From Amyloporia xantha (taxonomy: Eukaryota; Basidiomycota; Agaricomycetes; Polyporales; Adustoporiaceae), in NCBI GenBank assembly GCA_036971615.1, contig JAYKKR010000053.1:62001-126000 (forward strand): a stretch of DNA of 64,000 nucleotides. The letters are read 5' to 3'. Below, piece by piece: positions 20,658-33,390 of this stretch. A model generated the notes under the pieces. It saw nothing but the letters and a program-made list of their open reading frames with translations, did no database searches and was not told the DNA's origin. The position numbers and the translations under genes were made by a program. The number at the start of each line of letters is the position of its first letter. Position 1 is the stretch's first letter.

Positions 20658-23600
20658 ATGGCCGTCGACGTGTGCAGCGGGCACGACCTGCTCTCCTTCT
20701 CCAGCCCCTGCAGCCGCAACTTCTGGAGCGCCGTCGTCCCCGCCGTCTTTGTCCTCGCCGTCCTCCTCACCTCCGTCCCTGCCCCATCTTTCGCACAAAA
20801 ACCCCTCAACGTCGTTAAGCAGCCGTTCCGCAACTTCCTCACCCTTCCTGAAGCGGAAGCCCTCGATGCAGGCGAGGAGCCCGTGGACGGCGAAGTGACC
20901 GCGGACGTTGCGCCCGTGCCACTCTGGCGCAGTCTCCTCCTGTCCTGGCTAGCCCTCGTCGAGGCGCTGCTGTGGCTCGGCGTCGGCTGCTACAACTTTG
21001 TCGTGCGCACAGAAGACACTTCGAGCGCGCTCCCACCGTTTCTCCTCGCTTTTTCATGGCTGTATGCTGCCGTCCGACCCGTCGCCGCTCCTGCCGCCAC
21101 GCCCCCCTTCGATCTCTGTGGCTTATACACTCTGCAGCTCATCTCGAGCGTGCTCACGTTCGGCGGGGTGCTCTTCGACCACAGCGTGCGTGGCCTGCCT
21201 CTGCCTGCGCCGCTGGCGCTCGCTGCCGACATAGCGAACCTGGTCGCCATCGTCGTCGTGCTGACGGTGATGCTGAACATGCCCGTGGGCACACCCGGCA
21301 AGAGTGTCAACAAGGATGACATTGTAAGTGGCTCGTCTATCCTCGATGCGTGAATACAGAGGAGAGTTTCCCCGATCCTCTCGAATCGCAAGTCTGAGAC
21401 GTGTGGATCAGGGATGCTGTCTCACATTGGGGGTGATGAATGATGCTCGTGCTCCCAAAGGCATACAAGCATGGGCAGAGCAGGTTAAATGTCTGGCCAC
21501 AATTTGCATCTCCGGCGCTCAGGATATTCAACCAGTTCGGACTATATGCGACCGACATGTAGAGTCCGAACATCCATCCTTGCCCCCAGCGATCGGGATC
21601 TTCTCTTTGTTTCCTGGCATATCACTCACACCACGTCAGGGACACTCGATCTCTCCCGAAGATTACACAACGCTCTGGGGCTGGATGTCCTTCCAGTGGA
21701 TTCTGCCTTTGGTAGAACGTGTATGTCCGCTCATATTTCTTCTGTGCACACTCCGTCGCTTACAACTACGTTTACAGGGCACGTACACGATGCTCAGCGA
21801 ATCCGACGTGTGGAAGCTCAGCCCGACGATGCAAGCGCGGCCGCTGTACATCAAATTCAGCCAGACCGCGCGCGCGACGCTGCTCCGCCGGCTGTGGGCG
21901 GCCAACTCGCTCGACCTCCTGCTCGACTTTGTGCTGACGTACGTGAGCGTCGTGTTCAACTACGCGAGCCCGTTCTTCCTCAAGCGCATCCTCGACTCGC
22001 TCGACGCGCGCGAGGCGACGGAGGAGAAGCATGCGCTAGCGTATATATATGCCGTGCTGGCGTTCGTGTCTACGCTGTGCAAGGTGCGTCGGAGTGGCGC
22101 TGGATGGGCGGGGCGTGGCTGATGTGGAGATATGTGCAGGCGCAGGCTGATGTGCAGCATCTGTGGTTTGGCCGGCGTGCGGCGACGCGCATCCGGTCAG
22201 AGCTGATGGCGGCGATCTATGACAAGGCGCTGAAGCGGAAGGACTTCTCTGGGATCGTTGACAAGGACGCAGGGAAGAGTGCGAAGGGGCCCGATGCGAA
22301 GGGTGAGTTATATATGTGGTGGAGACGTGGTGGACCGCGTCGCTCATGAATGACTTTTTTACGCAGGCAAAGCGGACCCCAAGGCGGACGACCCTAAGGC
22401 CGGTGCGGACATTGGGAAGATTGTCAACCTTATGGCGGGTGACGCGAATAGGGTATGCCCGTGCTGGGTTTATGTCGAAGAGTCTGAACTGACGGCTTTG
22501 CCTGCTGTAGATCTCGCAGGTGGTCTCTGGATCGTACTTTATCTATGGAGGTGAGCATCGCTGCTGCACTGCTTTTGAACAGTATCCCTAAATTTTCGTT
22601 AGCTCCCTTCGAAATTCTCATTGCCACTGTATTCCTGTACCAGTGAGTCCTAGATTGAGTGATCCTGAGGCCGATTCTCACACTGTCTGCAGACTTCTCG
22701 GGATCTCTGCCTTTGCCGGGTTTTTCGTCCTCGTCGTAAGCTGGCCCGTCAACAGCTTCGTTTCCAAACGGGCGGTGCGCATCCAGAAGGGTGTCTCCAA
22801 CGCTCGAGACAAGCGCATGGGCGTACTGAACGAGCTTATTGGCGCTGTGAGTTTTTCTACGCGTATTTTTATGAGGAATCGTGATTGAACGTAGTCCTCG
22901 TGGTTTAGGTCAAATTCATCAAATTCTTCGCTTGGGAGGATCGTTGGATCGAGCGTGCGATGGAGGCGCGTGAGGTTGAGATGCAGTGGATGATCAAGTG
23001 TAGGTCGACCCCGACTTGTTGGCTGCGTGCGGTTCTCATATTTTGGAACAGCGCGCGTGAACTCGGTCTGTTTCTCGCTCATCTGGATCTGTGCGCCCAT
23101 CATGGTGTCAGTCACGTCGTTCTTTGTCTATATCCTGCAGGGGAACGAGTTGACTGTCGGGACGGCGTTCACTGTGAGTTTCGTGTCTGTGCATGAGGAC
23201 GTCTGATTTACTTTTTGTGTGTGCAGGCTATCGCTTTGTTTGGCATGGTCAGGTAGGATAAGCGTTTCGCTTGGATACCGACGGAGTCTCACAAGGATTT
23301 CACAGGGCTCCTCTCAATGTCATTCCTGCGTGGATCGTCCAGATTCTTCAGGTATGTCTGTCGACGTGAAGTTGTACGGTCGATCTGATACTACTCTATG
23401 TCCAGGCCGGTGTCGCTATGGACCGAATTGCGACCTACCTGGATGAGGATGAAGTGGACGAGCAGGTGTCCACCCTCAAACGCGGTCGCGCACCGCCGAG
23501 CACCGAAGAGGAACAGGGGCTCGGTATCAGCAATGGGACGTTCAAATGGAACGAGGTTGAAGAGGCCAAGGATAAGGACAAGCAGAAGCCGGCCAGCCAG

Positions 23601-26600
23601 CCTGCGAGCCCGTCGGACGAAACTGACACTGCTGTTGATACGCAGTCTACGCTGGGAGACCACCGGTTCGAGCTGCGGGATATTAACGTTGTGTTCCCCG
23701 AGGGAGAGCTAACCGTCGTCACTGGCCCGACTGCCAGCGGGAAGACGGCTCTGCTGGTCAGTATGGTTCGCGATATGGCTATTTTAACGTGCCGCTAACG
23801 AGTGCCGTAGATGGCGCTGCTCGGAGAGATGACGAAGTTGGAGGGGCGCATCATCATGTCGAAGAACCGGTCCAAGGTGGACGAGCATAGCTTGATGCAC
23901 TCCATCTCGTATGCGGCGCAGACGCCGTGGCTGCGGCATCAGTCGATCAAGGACAATGTTCTTTTTGGGTTCCCGTACGACGAGGACAGGTATAACGCGG
24001 TCGTTGAGTGCTGTGCGTTGCGACCGGACTTGGAAATGTTGGAGGATGGGGATGGTACGGAGATAGGTGCCCGGTGAGGTTTACAATTAGCCTGTGAGAA
24101 GCGACTTGGTGCTGATGTCGGATTTAGGGGAGTGAGTCTGTCGGGTGGACAAAAAGCCAGGTGAGTTGTCTTTCTTGGTGTGTCTGACTCTGACGACTAA
24201 GAATCCGTGCTCAGAGTGGCCCTCGCTCGTGCTGTCTATGCGGTTGGTATTCTTTCGTTGTATCAGATCTTGAGAAAGCTGAAGTTCAATCTCTGGCATA
24301 GCCTACGAAATACGTTCTGTTAGATGATCCGTTGAGTGCCGTTGTAAGTATAGTCTTGGTATCCATGGTCACAGATGCTGATTTTTTGTCAATAGGATAG
24401 TCACACTGCCCGGTTCTTGTTTGAGCGATTATTCCGTGGACCGTTGATGGCTCATCGCACTGTGGTCAGTCGACTCCCGCGCACGTCATGTCTGCCATCC
24501 ACCTCATTATTGTTGTTAGGTCCTTGTCACCCACCACGTTGAACTCGTACTTCCTGGAGCACACTATGTGGTGCGCATGCTTGATGGCCGGATTGATACC
24601 CAAGGCACAGTGAAGGATCTCCGCGCTCGCGGAGTGCTGGATGACATCACGCACGAAGAAAATGCCGAAGCTGCGAAAGAAGAACAAGCGGTCGCGGCCG
24701 TAGAAAAGGGTGTGAATGCCGAAGTGGATGCAGATGCGGAACCTGAGGATGCCAAGCCTGTCGAGAGTGCGAAAAAGCCGAGGAAACTCATCGAGGATGA
24801 GAAGAGGGAGGAGGGGAGCGTGAAGTGGTCTATTTACAATACCTATTTGAAGGCCTCGTTCGTAATCCCATCTCATCATGTTCTGTTGACTGCTCACTGC
24901 GATGTATAGATCATATTGGACGTGGGCGATCTTGCTCTTCTTGATCGTGTTGACTCAGGTGCGTCTCCTTGTCTGCGTCTCCTTTTCATGAACCCTTAGA
25001 TTTCTGTCAGGTCCTCGGAGTTTCAGAAAAGATCTGGATTAAGGTATTGCATTTCGCTGCCCAAACGATATTGCCGACTGTTGACTATGTGTCCGTGTTA
25101 ATAGATCTGGGGTGATGCCTACGGCACTGCGAACTCCTCGTTCTCTTTGTATGCCTTCAACTCGTTCGCCACTCCTGAACACGAAAGCATCATGGATGAC
25201 ACTCTTTCGAACCTCCGTTTGACGCACAAAATGCACGCACCCGCACCTTATGTTAGTTCTGCTATCGAGTGGCCTCCTGCGCAGGAGCGTCCGTTCTTCT
25301 ATATTGGCATTTACACTGCAATTGCCTTATCCGCTGGACTGGTCAATATTTGTGGCGTCATCACGCAATACACCGGAGCTCTGAGAGCATCCCGTATCTT
25401 GTTCCGTCGTTTGTTAGTCACTGTGGTCAGGGCGACTATGCGTTGGCATGATGTGACCCCTCAGGGTGGGTTGTTTGTGCATATTTCTTTTTCTCGTACT
25501 TAATTTTGACGGTTAACAGGTCGCATGTTGAATCGTTTCAGCAAGGTAAGCGGTATCGAGCTCATAGTTGGCGTAAGCCTTAATGTGTGAGTCCAGGATG
25601 TCGAAACTGTTGATTCTTCGCTCGCAAGCTCTTTGCAAGCTGTCAACACCGCATTAGCCAATTTTGCCGCTTCTGTTATCACTGTTGTGTACGTCACTCA
25701 GTGGTGTGACAACGTCGTCGAATGCTCACCGCAAATTATGGACCCTGCAGTGTCGTCTTCCCTCTGTTCGTCGTGCCGGCTACCATTCTTGGCTTCTTCT
25801 ACCGTCGCGCGGCCGTCGGATATCTCAACACTGGGCGTGACATCCGGCGCATGGAGTCAAATTCGAGAAGTCCGATTTTCGCCAACTTCAACGAGCTATT
25901 GGAGGGCATCGTCACCGTTCGCGCTTTCTCCTCCGAGCAGAACTTCCTTGACGATCTCTATGCCAAAGTTGACCTCACCACTCAGGTATAGTATAGTCTC
26001 GCGACATTTGACGGGAAGCACGCTCAACCCATTCCTTCATTAGATGTGGTACACTTTCTGGATGACGAACAGATGGCTATTGCTCTACTTCGACACGCTA
26101 GGTGCCACGGGTGTCCTTATAACCACTCTGTTTGCTCTGTCAGGTTATGTCGAAGCCGGTACTGCTGGTATTTGCATCACTTCTGCGATGGCTTTCACGA
26201 CTAGCGTCTATTGGGCATGTCGATTCTGGACTGCGTTGGAGTTGGATCTCAAGTGCGTCTTTCGAAGTGTTCTAGGAAATTTCACTCATGGCATCGGCCC
26301 TGCTGCAGCTCTGTTGAGCGTCTAGTTGAGTATCTGGACCTTCCTCAGGAGCCTCCAGCCATTATAGAATCGAACCGTACGCCCGCGTACTGGCCGTCTT
26401 CCACCGGTCCTAACAAGGATGCCATGATCCGCGTCGAGAATCTCGTGATCAAGTATGCGCCGGAGCTTCCTGCCGTGTTGCATGACGTCTCCTTCACGAT
26501 CAAGGCTAAGGAGCGCGTTGGGCTGCTTGGACGGACTGGGAGTGGAAAATCGACCTTGGCCATGAGCATCCTCCGCTTTGTAGGTCATCCTCTGGTGTGG

Positions 26601-27602
26601 AGTGTAACATTCCGGGCACTGACAGCAACATCATCAAAGGTTGATCCGACTAGTGGTCGCATTCTCATTGACGGCATCGACATTTCGACGATTGGGCTTC
26701 ATGATCTGCGCTCCAGAATAGTACGTCCCGTGTAATGATGATGTCATACCAACGCCTTACGTTTTGAATCTGCAGACGTTCATTCCACAAGTGAGTGGTA
26801 TTGGATAGAAAGACCGGACGATTCTGAACTATATCCCTTCTGGCAGGATGCGACGCTGTTTTCAGGTACCTTGCGTGATAATCTGGATCCCTTCGGTGAG
26901 TGGGATATCCGGGATATCCGTTTTCGGACTATCTCCTTCGTTCTATGTGAACTAACGCCTTTCCAATCGCAGGTGAACATGAAGATAGCGAATGTCTTGA
27001 CGTCTTGTATCGTGTGCAGATGCTTACGGACAGCCAGCTTGCGTCCCAGAGGACGTCTCGCGAGCCGTCACGACCAGCGTCGATGCATGATGGTCGGGAG
27101 AGCTCTATTTCGACGACCGTCACAGAGACCGACGCGAAGACCACCGTCACGTTAGACACCCAGGTCTCGCCTGGTGGTTCGAACTTCTCCCAGGGTCAAA
27201 GGCAGCTCATTGCCATGGCCCGGGCTCTGCTTCGGCGCAGCTCGATCATCGTGCTGGATGAGGCGACCAGCAGCATCGATTTCGCGACCGATGCAAAAAT
27301 CCAGGCAACGATCCGAGAAGAGTTCAACGACTCAATGTTACTTACCGGTACGTGTCGCTCACACTCGCATCACTGTAGGGGAGCAGCTGACCTGAGATCC
27401 TGCAGTGGCTCACCGATTGCGCACGGTCATCGATTACGACCGTCTGATCGTGCTCGACAAGGGCGAGCTGGCTGAATTCGACACGCCCCTGAACCTGATC
27501 CAAAAGGAGGATGGCATCTTCCGTAGTATGTGCCTGAAGAGCGGGACATTCGCAGAGTTGGAGGCGGCGGCAAAGGCCAAGGCCGAAAAGGATTTACAGT
27601 AG
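20658..27602 (+). CDS. ABCC-type (multidrug-resistance/bile-pigment) full ABC transporter, 32 exons
   Basis: An ATP-driven exporter of the ABCC family, probably in the vacuolar or plasma membrane; substrates of this class are often glutathione conjugates. I traced 32 exons totalling 4938 bases, exactly 1645 residues plus stop, with every junction in phase. An N-terminal multi-span region (exon 1, 222 residues) precedes the first membrane core. NBD1 has Walker A GPTASGKT (about residue 714), signature LSGGQ (about 816) and Walker [13 protein letters not shown], with Asp in place of the catalytic Glu as is normal in ABCC. A charged linker follows, then the second membrane core. NBD2 has GRTGSGKS (about 1390), FSQGQ (about 1525) and [12 protein letters not shown] (about 1547). 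Intron 1 (21324-21639, 316 bases) is several times longer than the rest. Confidence 0.96.
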
Positions 27603-28281
27603 GAGTGGGTTTAAATTAGATTTGTGTGTTTGCGTCCTGGAATATGATGATAAGATTGACTGCCCCCTCACACTTCAGCCTGGGCTGCTAGGCACTGCGA
27701 GGATCAAGAGTGAGATGCAGCTGATCTAACGGCAGGGTTTCCAGGTGCCCTTGCAGGTGCCTGACGGCAATTGCACGGATTGATGCGGCCTAGAAGGTGC
27801 TCAGGCGGCGTAATGCTGCATATATATTGAGTGCAACGAGCCGACTGGGAATGCCACCGTCTCCCTCGTGAAGCCATGGAATGTCGATTTGTGCGCTATA
27901 GCTACGCTAGAAGTATGGTGGGGGGTTGTGTAAGCCCGTCATGGGAGCGCTATCACTCGGACCAGCAGCCTGTTATGGTGCGTGGATTCTGCCGGGTTCG
28001 CAGCAGCCTCTCTCAGGCTGTTCGCACCAAGTTCGCACCCACTCCTACCCGCACTCACGTTTAAACCCGCTGTAGGCTATAGCGTACGCAAGCTCTGTCG
28101 CTGGCCTAGTCGACGGAAATCGCAGCTCATCGTTACTGCAAACTCGGCGCATCTCGACCAGTGATTGCCAGTGACAGTGACGTCCTGGGCGAGGTACTGT
28201 AGCCAGCTGCTTGCCTCACGGTGTCCAGGCTCGGGGCCTCCGCTTCTCTAGCCTTCTACTAGGCATTCTTATGTTCTGACG
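27603..28281. other. Intergenic between ABC transporter and membrane protein gene
   Basis: 3' region of the transporter and promoter of the next gene. Short open frames show no conserved pattern. Confidence 0.4.
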
Positions 28282-29194
28282 ATGTCGACGACCATGGACA
28301 CGACCGCTTCCTTCACGGCGTCGGCCACTTCCACCGCCACCACCGCGTCTCCCACCTCGGGCGGATCCACGCTAACGTCCTCTGCCTCCTTGTACTGTAC
28401 GCCCATCGTCTCCGTTTGTGACTGTATTGCTAACGTCCTCTACTACTCAGTGTATACATTCCTCGGTAAGTTGGTTCTTCGACCTGTTCGCACCCGCGGT
28501 CGCATGGCCATGGCTGACACCCGCTGCAGCGACCCTTGTCCTCCTGCTGTCCGTCTCTGCCGCGATCGTCGTCCGATCCTACATCCTGCGCAGACGCCAG
28601 CGCCGCCTCGTCGAAGAGGCCATCCAGAACGGCACCTTCCAGCCCGCGCCCCGGCGCCCCCGCACGTTCGGCGAGAAGCCGACTTTGTACGATACGTATC
28701 TGCTGTCGTTCTACCATCGGTATTGGCAGCCCAGTTATGAGAGGGTGGTAGGGGGGAGCGGGGCGGATAGTTGGCGGCAGTTGATGGTGCGTCTTGGTGC
28801 CCCCGCTGAGAGGTGCTTTAGCTGATGGCTTGCGGTGCAGCCTGTAGCTGCCACCCTTGTCACTACCGAGGACCCTGGGCGTGAACTCAGCGCTCCTCCC
28901 GAGGAGACGCAGCGCCCGCGGCTGCACAGAGTGTGGCGGCGGATCTGGCCAGCTTCATCAGTTTCCCAAACACGAAGCATGAACGCCGCTGCTGGCCAGC
29001 CTGATATCCCGCTGACGCCATTGTTACTGTCGCCCAGCCAGTCGACAGGATCCGGTTCGACGGGCAAGCAGCAGGTCACGCTCGCGTTCTTGGTCGCCAT
29101 GCCGGGGTACCACAAGAGCGAGGACGGCCAGTTGCCGAATGTAGAGTTTGGCATTACGCAGGTCCCTGTCCGCCCAGGTGCGGAGAGCCATTGA
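28282..29194 (+). CDS. Single-pass membrane protein of unknown function (246 aa, four exons)
   Basis: Exons 28282-28396, 28451-28465, 28530-28786 and 28841-29194 join in frame; introns are 54, 64 and 54 bases. The N-terminal 38 residues are almost all Ser/Thr/Ala, suited to heavy O-glycosylation outside the cell. One hydrophobic segment follows (TFLATLVLLLSVSAAIVV), then a stop-transfer basic patch (RSYILRRRQRRL) and a proline-rich cytosolic tail containing TFGEKPTLYDTYL. The second exon is only 15 bases. I do not recognise a named family; Ser/Thr-rich single-pass proteins of this layout are common in agaricomycetes. Confidence 0.8.
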
Positions 29195-29570
29195 GGGTAG
29201 GAGGCGAGGTATGTACGATTGGTGTGTGTGTATGACTTGTACTAGCTTTGCCAAAATTGCATATACGCTGATTGCATGTGTCGTTGGCCTCTGTTTTCTG
29301 GAGTTCATTGGACTATGTATCGTACACTCTGCTAATTAGCTTCAATGCGATGTAGTCATTTGGTTTTTGTAACCCCCAGACTGACGAGGAGAATGATAAA
29401 CGGACATATGTTCTCAGCAAGCTGAGGTTGATTTGCATAAAAATACAAATGCTCGACTGTTGGCCGACGATGAAATGCGGAGTCGGCGACCTTCCTTTTC
29501 GGGAAAAGTACGGCCTGCTCTTTGCCACCAACCTCCTGCACGGCTCCGAGCTCAATTTCTCTACAAAACG
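29195..29570. other. Intergenic, nothing recognised
   Basis: 3' region of the membrane protein gene and promoter of the bL31m gene. Confidence 0.4.
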
Positions 29571-30062
29571 ATGATGAGCCTTGCCTCCGCACTGGCCAGC
29601 TGCTCCCGCGCGGCCTCCAAAAGCCCTCTCTCGCCATGCAGCATCGTGCTCACCCACACCCGCAGCGTGTCCTCCTCGCCGTACGGGCGCACGCACGTCT
29701 GGAAGCACCGGCAGCGGACACTGCCCAAGCCGTTCGTGCCGCAGTTCCCGCAGCGCGTCGTGCGCGCGGACGGGTCGACGTTCACGCACTACACCACGTC
29801 GCCGCGGTCGGTCATCCGGCTCACGCGCGACACGACGAACAACCCGCTGTGGAACGCGACGAAGTGGATGGCGGAGAGCGAGGAGGAGGACGTGGTGACG
29901 GGCAGGCTCGGGAGGTTCAATAGGCGGTTCGACGGGCTGGGGGGACATGGGCAGGGTATTGACTGGATGAGCGAGGCGGCGGGTGAGGGGTTACAGGCGG
30001 AAGCGGAGGCGGGTGAAGGGGCTGGGGCAAAGGCAGAGGCGGGGAAAGGATCGAAAGCGTGA
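29571..30062 (+). CDS. MRPL36: Mitochondrial large-subunit ribosomal protein bL31m
   Basis: A 163-residue intronless gene. The N-terminus is rich in Ala, Ser and Arg without acidic residues (MMSLASALASCSRAASKS), as expected for a mitochondrial targeting peptide. The core has VWKHRQRTLPKPFVPQFPQ, DGSTFTHYTTSPRSVIRLT and RDTTNNPLWN; the IRL..D..NNPLWN pattern is characteristic of fungal bL31m. A repetitive Glu/Ala/Gly tail follows. The start is one of two adjacent ATGs at 29571 and 29574. The gene converges with the MICOS gene; the two stops are 55 bases apart. Confidence 0.82.
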   Translation: MMSLASALASCSRAASKSPLSPCSIVLTHTRSVSSSPYGRTHVWKHRQRTLPKPFVPQFPQRVVRADGSTFTHYTTSPRSVIRLTRDTTNNPLWNATKWMAESEEEDVVTGRLGRFNRRFDGLGGHGQGIDWMSEAAGEGLQAEAEAGEGAGAKAEAGKGSKA

Positions 30063-30116
30063 AAATTAATGGCGGTCTGCGTTCGCAATGAGTCCGATAC
30101 GGCTATGTTTATTATA

Positions 30117-31124
30117 TCATACTAGTCGTCTAGGCTGCTCGTCTACTTTTTCCTCCACCGCCGCGGTCGCAGAAGCCGTCTTTTGCTCTGCGGCGGCCTT
30201 CACCTCCTCTACCTTGTGCGAAACAGCGTCCGTCGCAGACTCCACCTGCTGCTGCACACTCTTCACCGCGGCTGTCGTCTGACCCTCCACAGCCTTTACC
30301 ACCTTCTCTCCCCAGCCCAACGTTTCCTTGAGCTTCAATCCCGTCGCCTCCTCCACACGCACCACCGCGCCCTCCACGCCGCTCGCGAGCGTATCCCGCC
30401 CGCTCTGCGTCGCCTCCTTGATGCGCGCCCACGTCATCGCCGTGTGCTGGTTGGCGATCTCGTGCTTCTCCGCGAACGTCGGGAAGTACGTCTCCTCGAG
30501 AGCGCCGAAGTACGCGGAGACGTTGTGCGTCGTCTTGGGGAGGAAGTGGTTCAGCGAGAGCAGGAGGAGCGTGGGCGGGAGGAAGAGCCGGGCGGCGATG
30601 CTGCGGTTGCGGGCGAGCACGGAGCCGGTGAGGGTCGCGACGCCGACGTAGAGCAGGCCGGGGGTGAGCGGCTCGTCGGGAGCGATGAGCGACTTGACCC
30701 GGTCTGAGCGTGAGGCGGGGGCGTCAAGTCGGCGGACTCGGTACAGAAAATAGTCGGGACGTACTCTCTACGGCGTGCTCGACGCCGATCCACTTCGAAA
30801 CGACACCCTGCACCTGCGCACGCGCATCCAAGTAGCTCGCGGTGACCGCCCTCCGCGCGACGCCGATCTGCTTCTCAAGCTCGGAGGGCGTCTCGAGGAG
30901 GAGGATGTCGGGCTCCCGGGTGGGATATATGGGCAGCTGGGCGTCGAGGCCCGTGGTGTGAGCTCGCTCGGGCTAGCCTGGTGGTGGACGTACCTTTTCC
31001 CTGGAGACTTCGTGGACCGCGACCGCCGCGGCGGTGAGCAGGGCGGACCTGCGTTGCTGCGATATCGTTAGAAGATATGTTTCGCTCGAGGACAGGGAGA
31101 ACATACCGCGAGTAATCGTAGCAT
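30117..31124 (-). CDS. MICOS complex subunit, MIC26/MIC27 (apolipoprotein O-like)
   Basis: A mitochondrial inner-membrane protein that helps form cristae junctions. Exons 31124-31107, 31056-30994, 30936-30765 and 30703-30117 join in frame to 279 residues; introns are 50, 57 and 61 bases. The core has ELEKQIGVARRAVTASYLDA, VQGVVSKWIGVEHAVENRVK, DEPLTPGLLYVGVATLTGS and a second hydrophobic stretch (LFLPPTLLLLSLNHFLP) before KTTHNVSAYFGALEETYFP. This two-segment hydrophobic hairpin with conserved flanks is the family's hallmark. The tail is an amphipathic Ala/Glu/Lys helix. Exon 1 is only 18 bases (MLRLLA), so the start rests on splice phase. Confidence 0.88.
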
Positions 31125-31758
31125 GCACGCTAGGAGTGTACGAACAGGATCTTCAGTGGGCTCTGGCAACAGACACGACCGCCACCGTGTGCAGTCGCAC
31201 GGGATTTCCCGCGCCTTGGATATTGGGCGCTTTTGCGATTTCCGACATACATACGGTATTCGCATATCTTGCCTTGTCCAGTTCTCGTGAAGTCGGTGAT
31301 AAAATGGCTGTCTCGTCAGAATCTTGCTCAGTGTTCTAGTCTCTATTTTCTCTGGCCATCCTGTCGTGCCGGTCGGGCGTTTGTGCGATATGAAAATTGC
31401 CATATATTCCAGCGGCGTATGCACGTTCTTCGCTGATATCTCCATCCTGATATTTTGCGGTGGTGCCCGTGTGGAAAATACAGGTATCGATATAGGCTGT
31501 TAGTGAGCATGTAATCCTCGTGTCGGCGTGGTCATGTAAAGAGCACCACTTTGCGCTGGTCCCTCATCTCGTGCGGATCATCTCCACGGTACGTGGCTTT
31601 CCTCATCGTTGTCGATGGCCTACAGGCTATGCCCAAGCTGACGGTCCGGCTTCGCTCTACAAAGAGAATACGCTTTGATAGCTCAACATGGCCTTGGACA
31701 TCTTCTAGTGGGCTTGTATAAACGGTGTCTTGGCCCTCTACAGATATAGAAACCTTGC
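31125..31758. other. Intergenic, nothing recognised
   Basis: Divergent region between the MICOS gene and the next plus-strand gene; no supported coding region. Confidence 0.4.
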
Positions 31759-32210
31759 ATGTGCACCGCAGAAGCTCAGTTACAGAATCTAGTCTCATCG
31801 CCCTCTCACCCTGTCGAGCACTCCCCTATATATCGCACATTCAGCAGAATGCATATGTGACTCACCCTGGGTATCTAACTGACTCGTGTTTATTCCTTGG
31901 TTTAGCCTTACCCAGCGCCGTCCTGAAGGAACTAATTCAGCTCGTGGGGTCTGTCGACGCCAACACGCCTGAACTGCTGCCACTCGGGCACAAGGGAGTG
32001 CAGGAAATCCGAACCCGCCTCGTCCAACAATTCCGGTCCGCGCGAGCGAAGGGGTTTGACGAGGCCGTCGAGCAGACGAATTCGCTTTTGACGGTTTGCC
32101 AGGCGCATTCTGATGTGTTCGCGCCGGAGATGTCGCAGGGAATCCTCGGGCTTCGTGGACAGATCGCGAACCAAATTCAGCTGATGGGTGCTTATGCTAG
32201 GGCATGGTGA
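31759..32210 (+). CDS. Conserved short helical protein of unknown function
   Basis: The 3' exon (from about 31906-31916 to TGA 32210) is clearly coding: VLKELIQLVGSVDANTPELL, GHKGVQEIRTRLVQQFRSAR, FDEAVEQTNSLLTVCQAHSD and GLRGQIANQIQLMGAYARAW form a helical protein of about 100 residues with no membrane segment. The 5' exon is uncertain. ATG 31759 with a GTGACT donor at 31857 and an AG ending at 31915 is in phase and gives 130 residues, but the donor is weak. An alternative acceptor (TTTAG at 31905) has no matching donor that I found. I do not recognise the family. Confidence 0.6.
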
Positions 32211-33160
32211 ATGTCTCGCTCTTGCTTCCAGGGCTGGGCGCTCGTGCGCCGTGGTCCGCGGTAATTCAGAGGCGTCATTGTCAAAATTGTCTGCTGGAGC
32301 GTGCACTGTCTTGTACATGATTCGCTTATATCTCAAGTGGACGCTGTTCCGTGTCTACGGCGCTTATTTCTCCGTTGTAAGTGATGGAGTACTTCCCGTC
32401 GCTGTTAATGGTATATTTTCTTTGATTTTTGATAACCCTGAAGCGCAAGATGATCAACTTCCCGCTCGTCTATCCATTGGGAGGGATAAGGCGCTCCATT
32501 TCATCTCGTCAATCATGCGTTCCTCATAGCACTGGATGCTTCCTCAGTGTAGTTGTCCATGGCATCCATCAATCTGGGACGAGAGCCGGCGAGCAACAAT
32601 CCAAAATGGATGCCCGCGCCGTGGGTCCTGCCGCATAGTCATGCTCGAGTCGCAGGTGTGAAATCGACGTGAACTTTCTACGCGGGTCTCCACCACATAA
32701 TGGGAGAAGGGATTGTACTTCGTACACGGCTTGTAGACAACAGGCGACCACATAGTCCGCCATCTTTCCCTTCACGCATTATCGGTCAAATTGAAACGAT
32801 TGAGCGTGTATGAGAGTGCCGGCGAGTACATCCTCTCGAAGTCAGCTTGGGACGTTTCCTCTTAGAGGGAACACCCTCGTCAAAAGGACTCAACTACACT
32901 ACTAGGTGCATTGTTCTCGTGAGCCAAACCGAACATAGGGTCTCTGTCTCGCATCTGACATGTGCTGGATCGCTGCTTCTCCATTTTGACATGAGGATGT
33001 GGAGGACGTGAAATAGCTCTCAGGGAATCTTCCGAGCTCCTTTTAAATTTTTAGGGGAAAACCAGCAATAAAATGCAACAATTGTAAGGGGTTTGGAGCA
33101 ACAAGACTGGGCGTGTGAAGCAGACCGCCAGATGTGCCAAGGTGGCGACCCGATCCCATC
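32211..33160. other. Intergenic, start of the second variable zone
   Basis: No supported gene. Short frames on both strands lack family motifs. Confidence 0.4.
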
Positions 33161-33190
33161 GAGATCTAAGATAGTCTTTCTCTCATCGTC
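33161..33190 (+). promoter_or_regulatory. Repeated upstream element of cassettes, copy before U3
   Basis: CGAGATCTAAGATAGTCTTT, preceded by CCCGATC. The same element occurs at about 62498 before U7 and twice before U5 (39831 and 40011), in each case some 430-670 bases ahead of the TATA box. Confidence 0.6.
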
Positions 33191-33328
33191 GCCTTTCTCT
33201 GTTATCTCTCTGACGCGCTCTGTACGAGACTTCTCTGCTTCGCCCTTTATTTATTCATGTAACGCCTGACTATAAATACACAAACAATGCGTCTTGTTTC
33301 CCTTCGAACGTCTCTGGCGTGTGACAGC

Positions 33329-33390
33329 GGCAGCCCAGTGGCAAGGCCCGTCACTTCACGGCAGCCCAGTGGCAAGGCCCGTCACTTCAC
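33329..33390 (+). repeat. Two tandem copies of a 31-base unit
   Basis: GGCAGCCCAGTGGCAAGGCC... occurs at 33329-33359 and again at 33360-33390 without mismatches, in the leader region of cassette U3. Confidence 0.9.

Noticed and set aside
20591..21057. Antisense genes in ABC transporter exon 1
   Set aside because: Long antisense frames are expected in GC-rich coding exons; the sense frame is firmly supported by splicing.
29581..29923. Overlapping open frames within the bL31m gene
   Set aside because: They are GC-rich shadow frames of the bL31m coding sequence.
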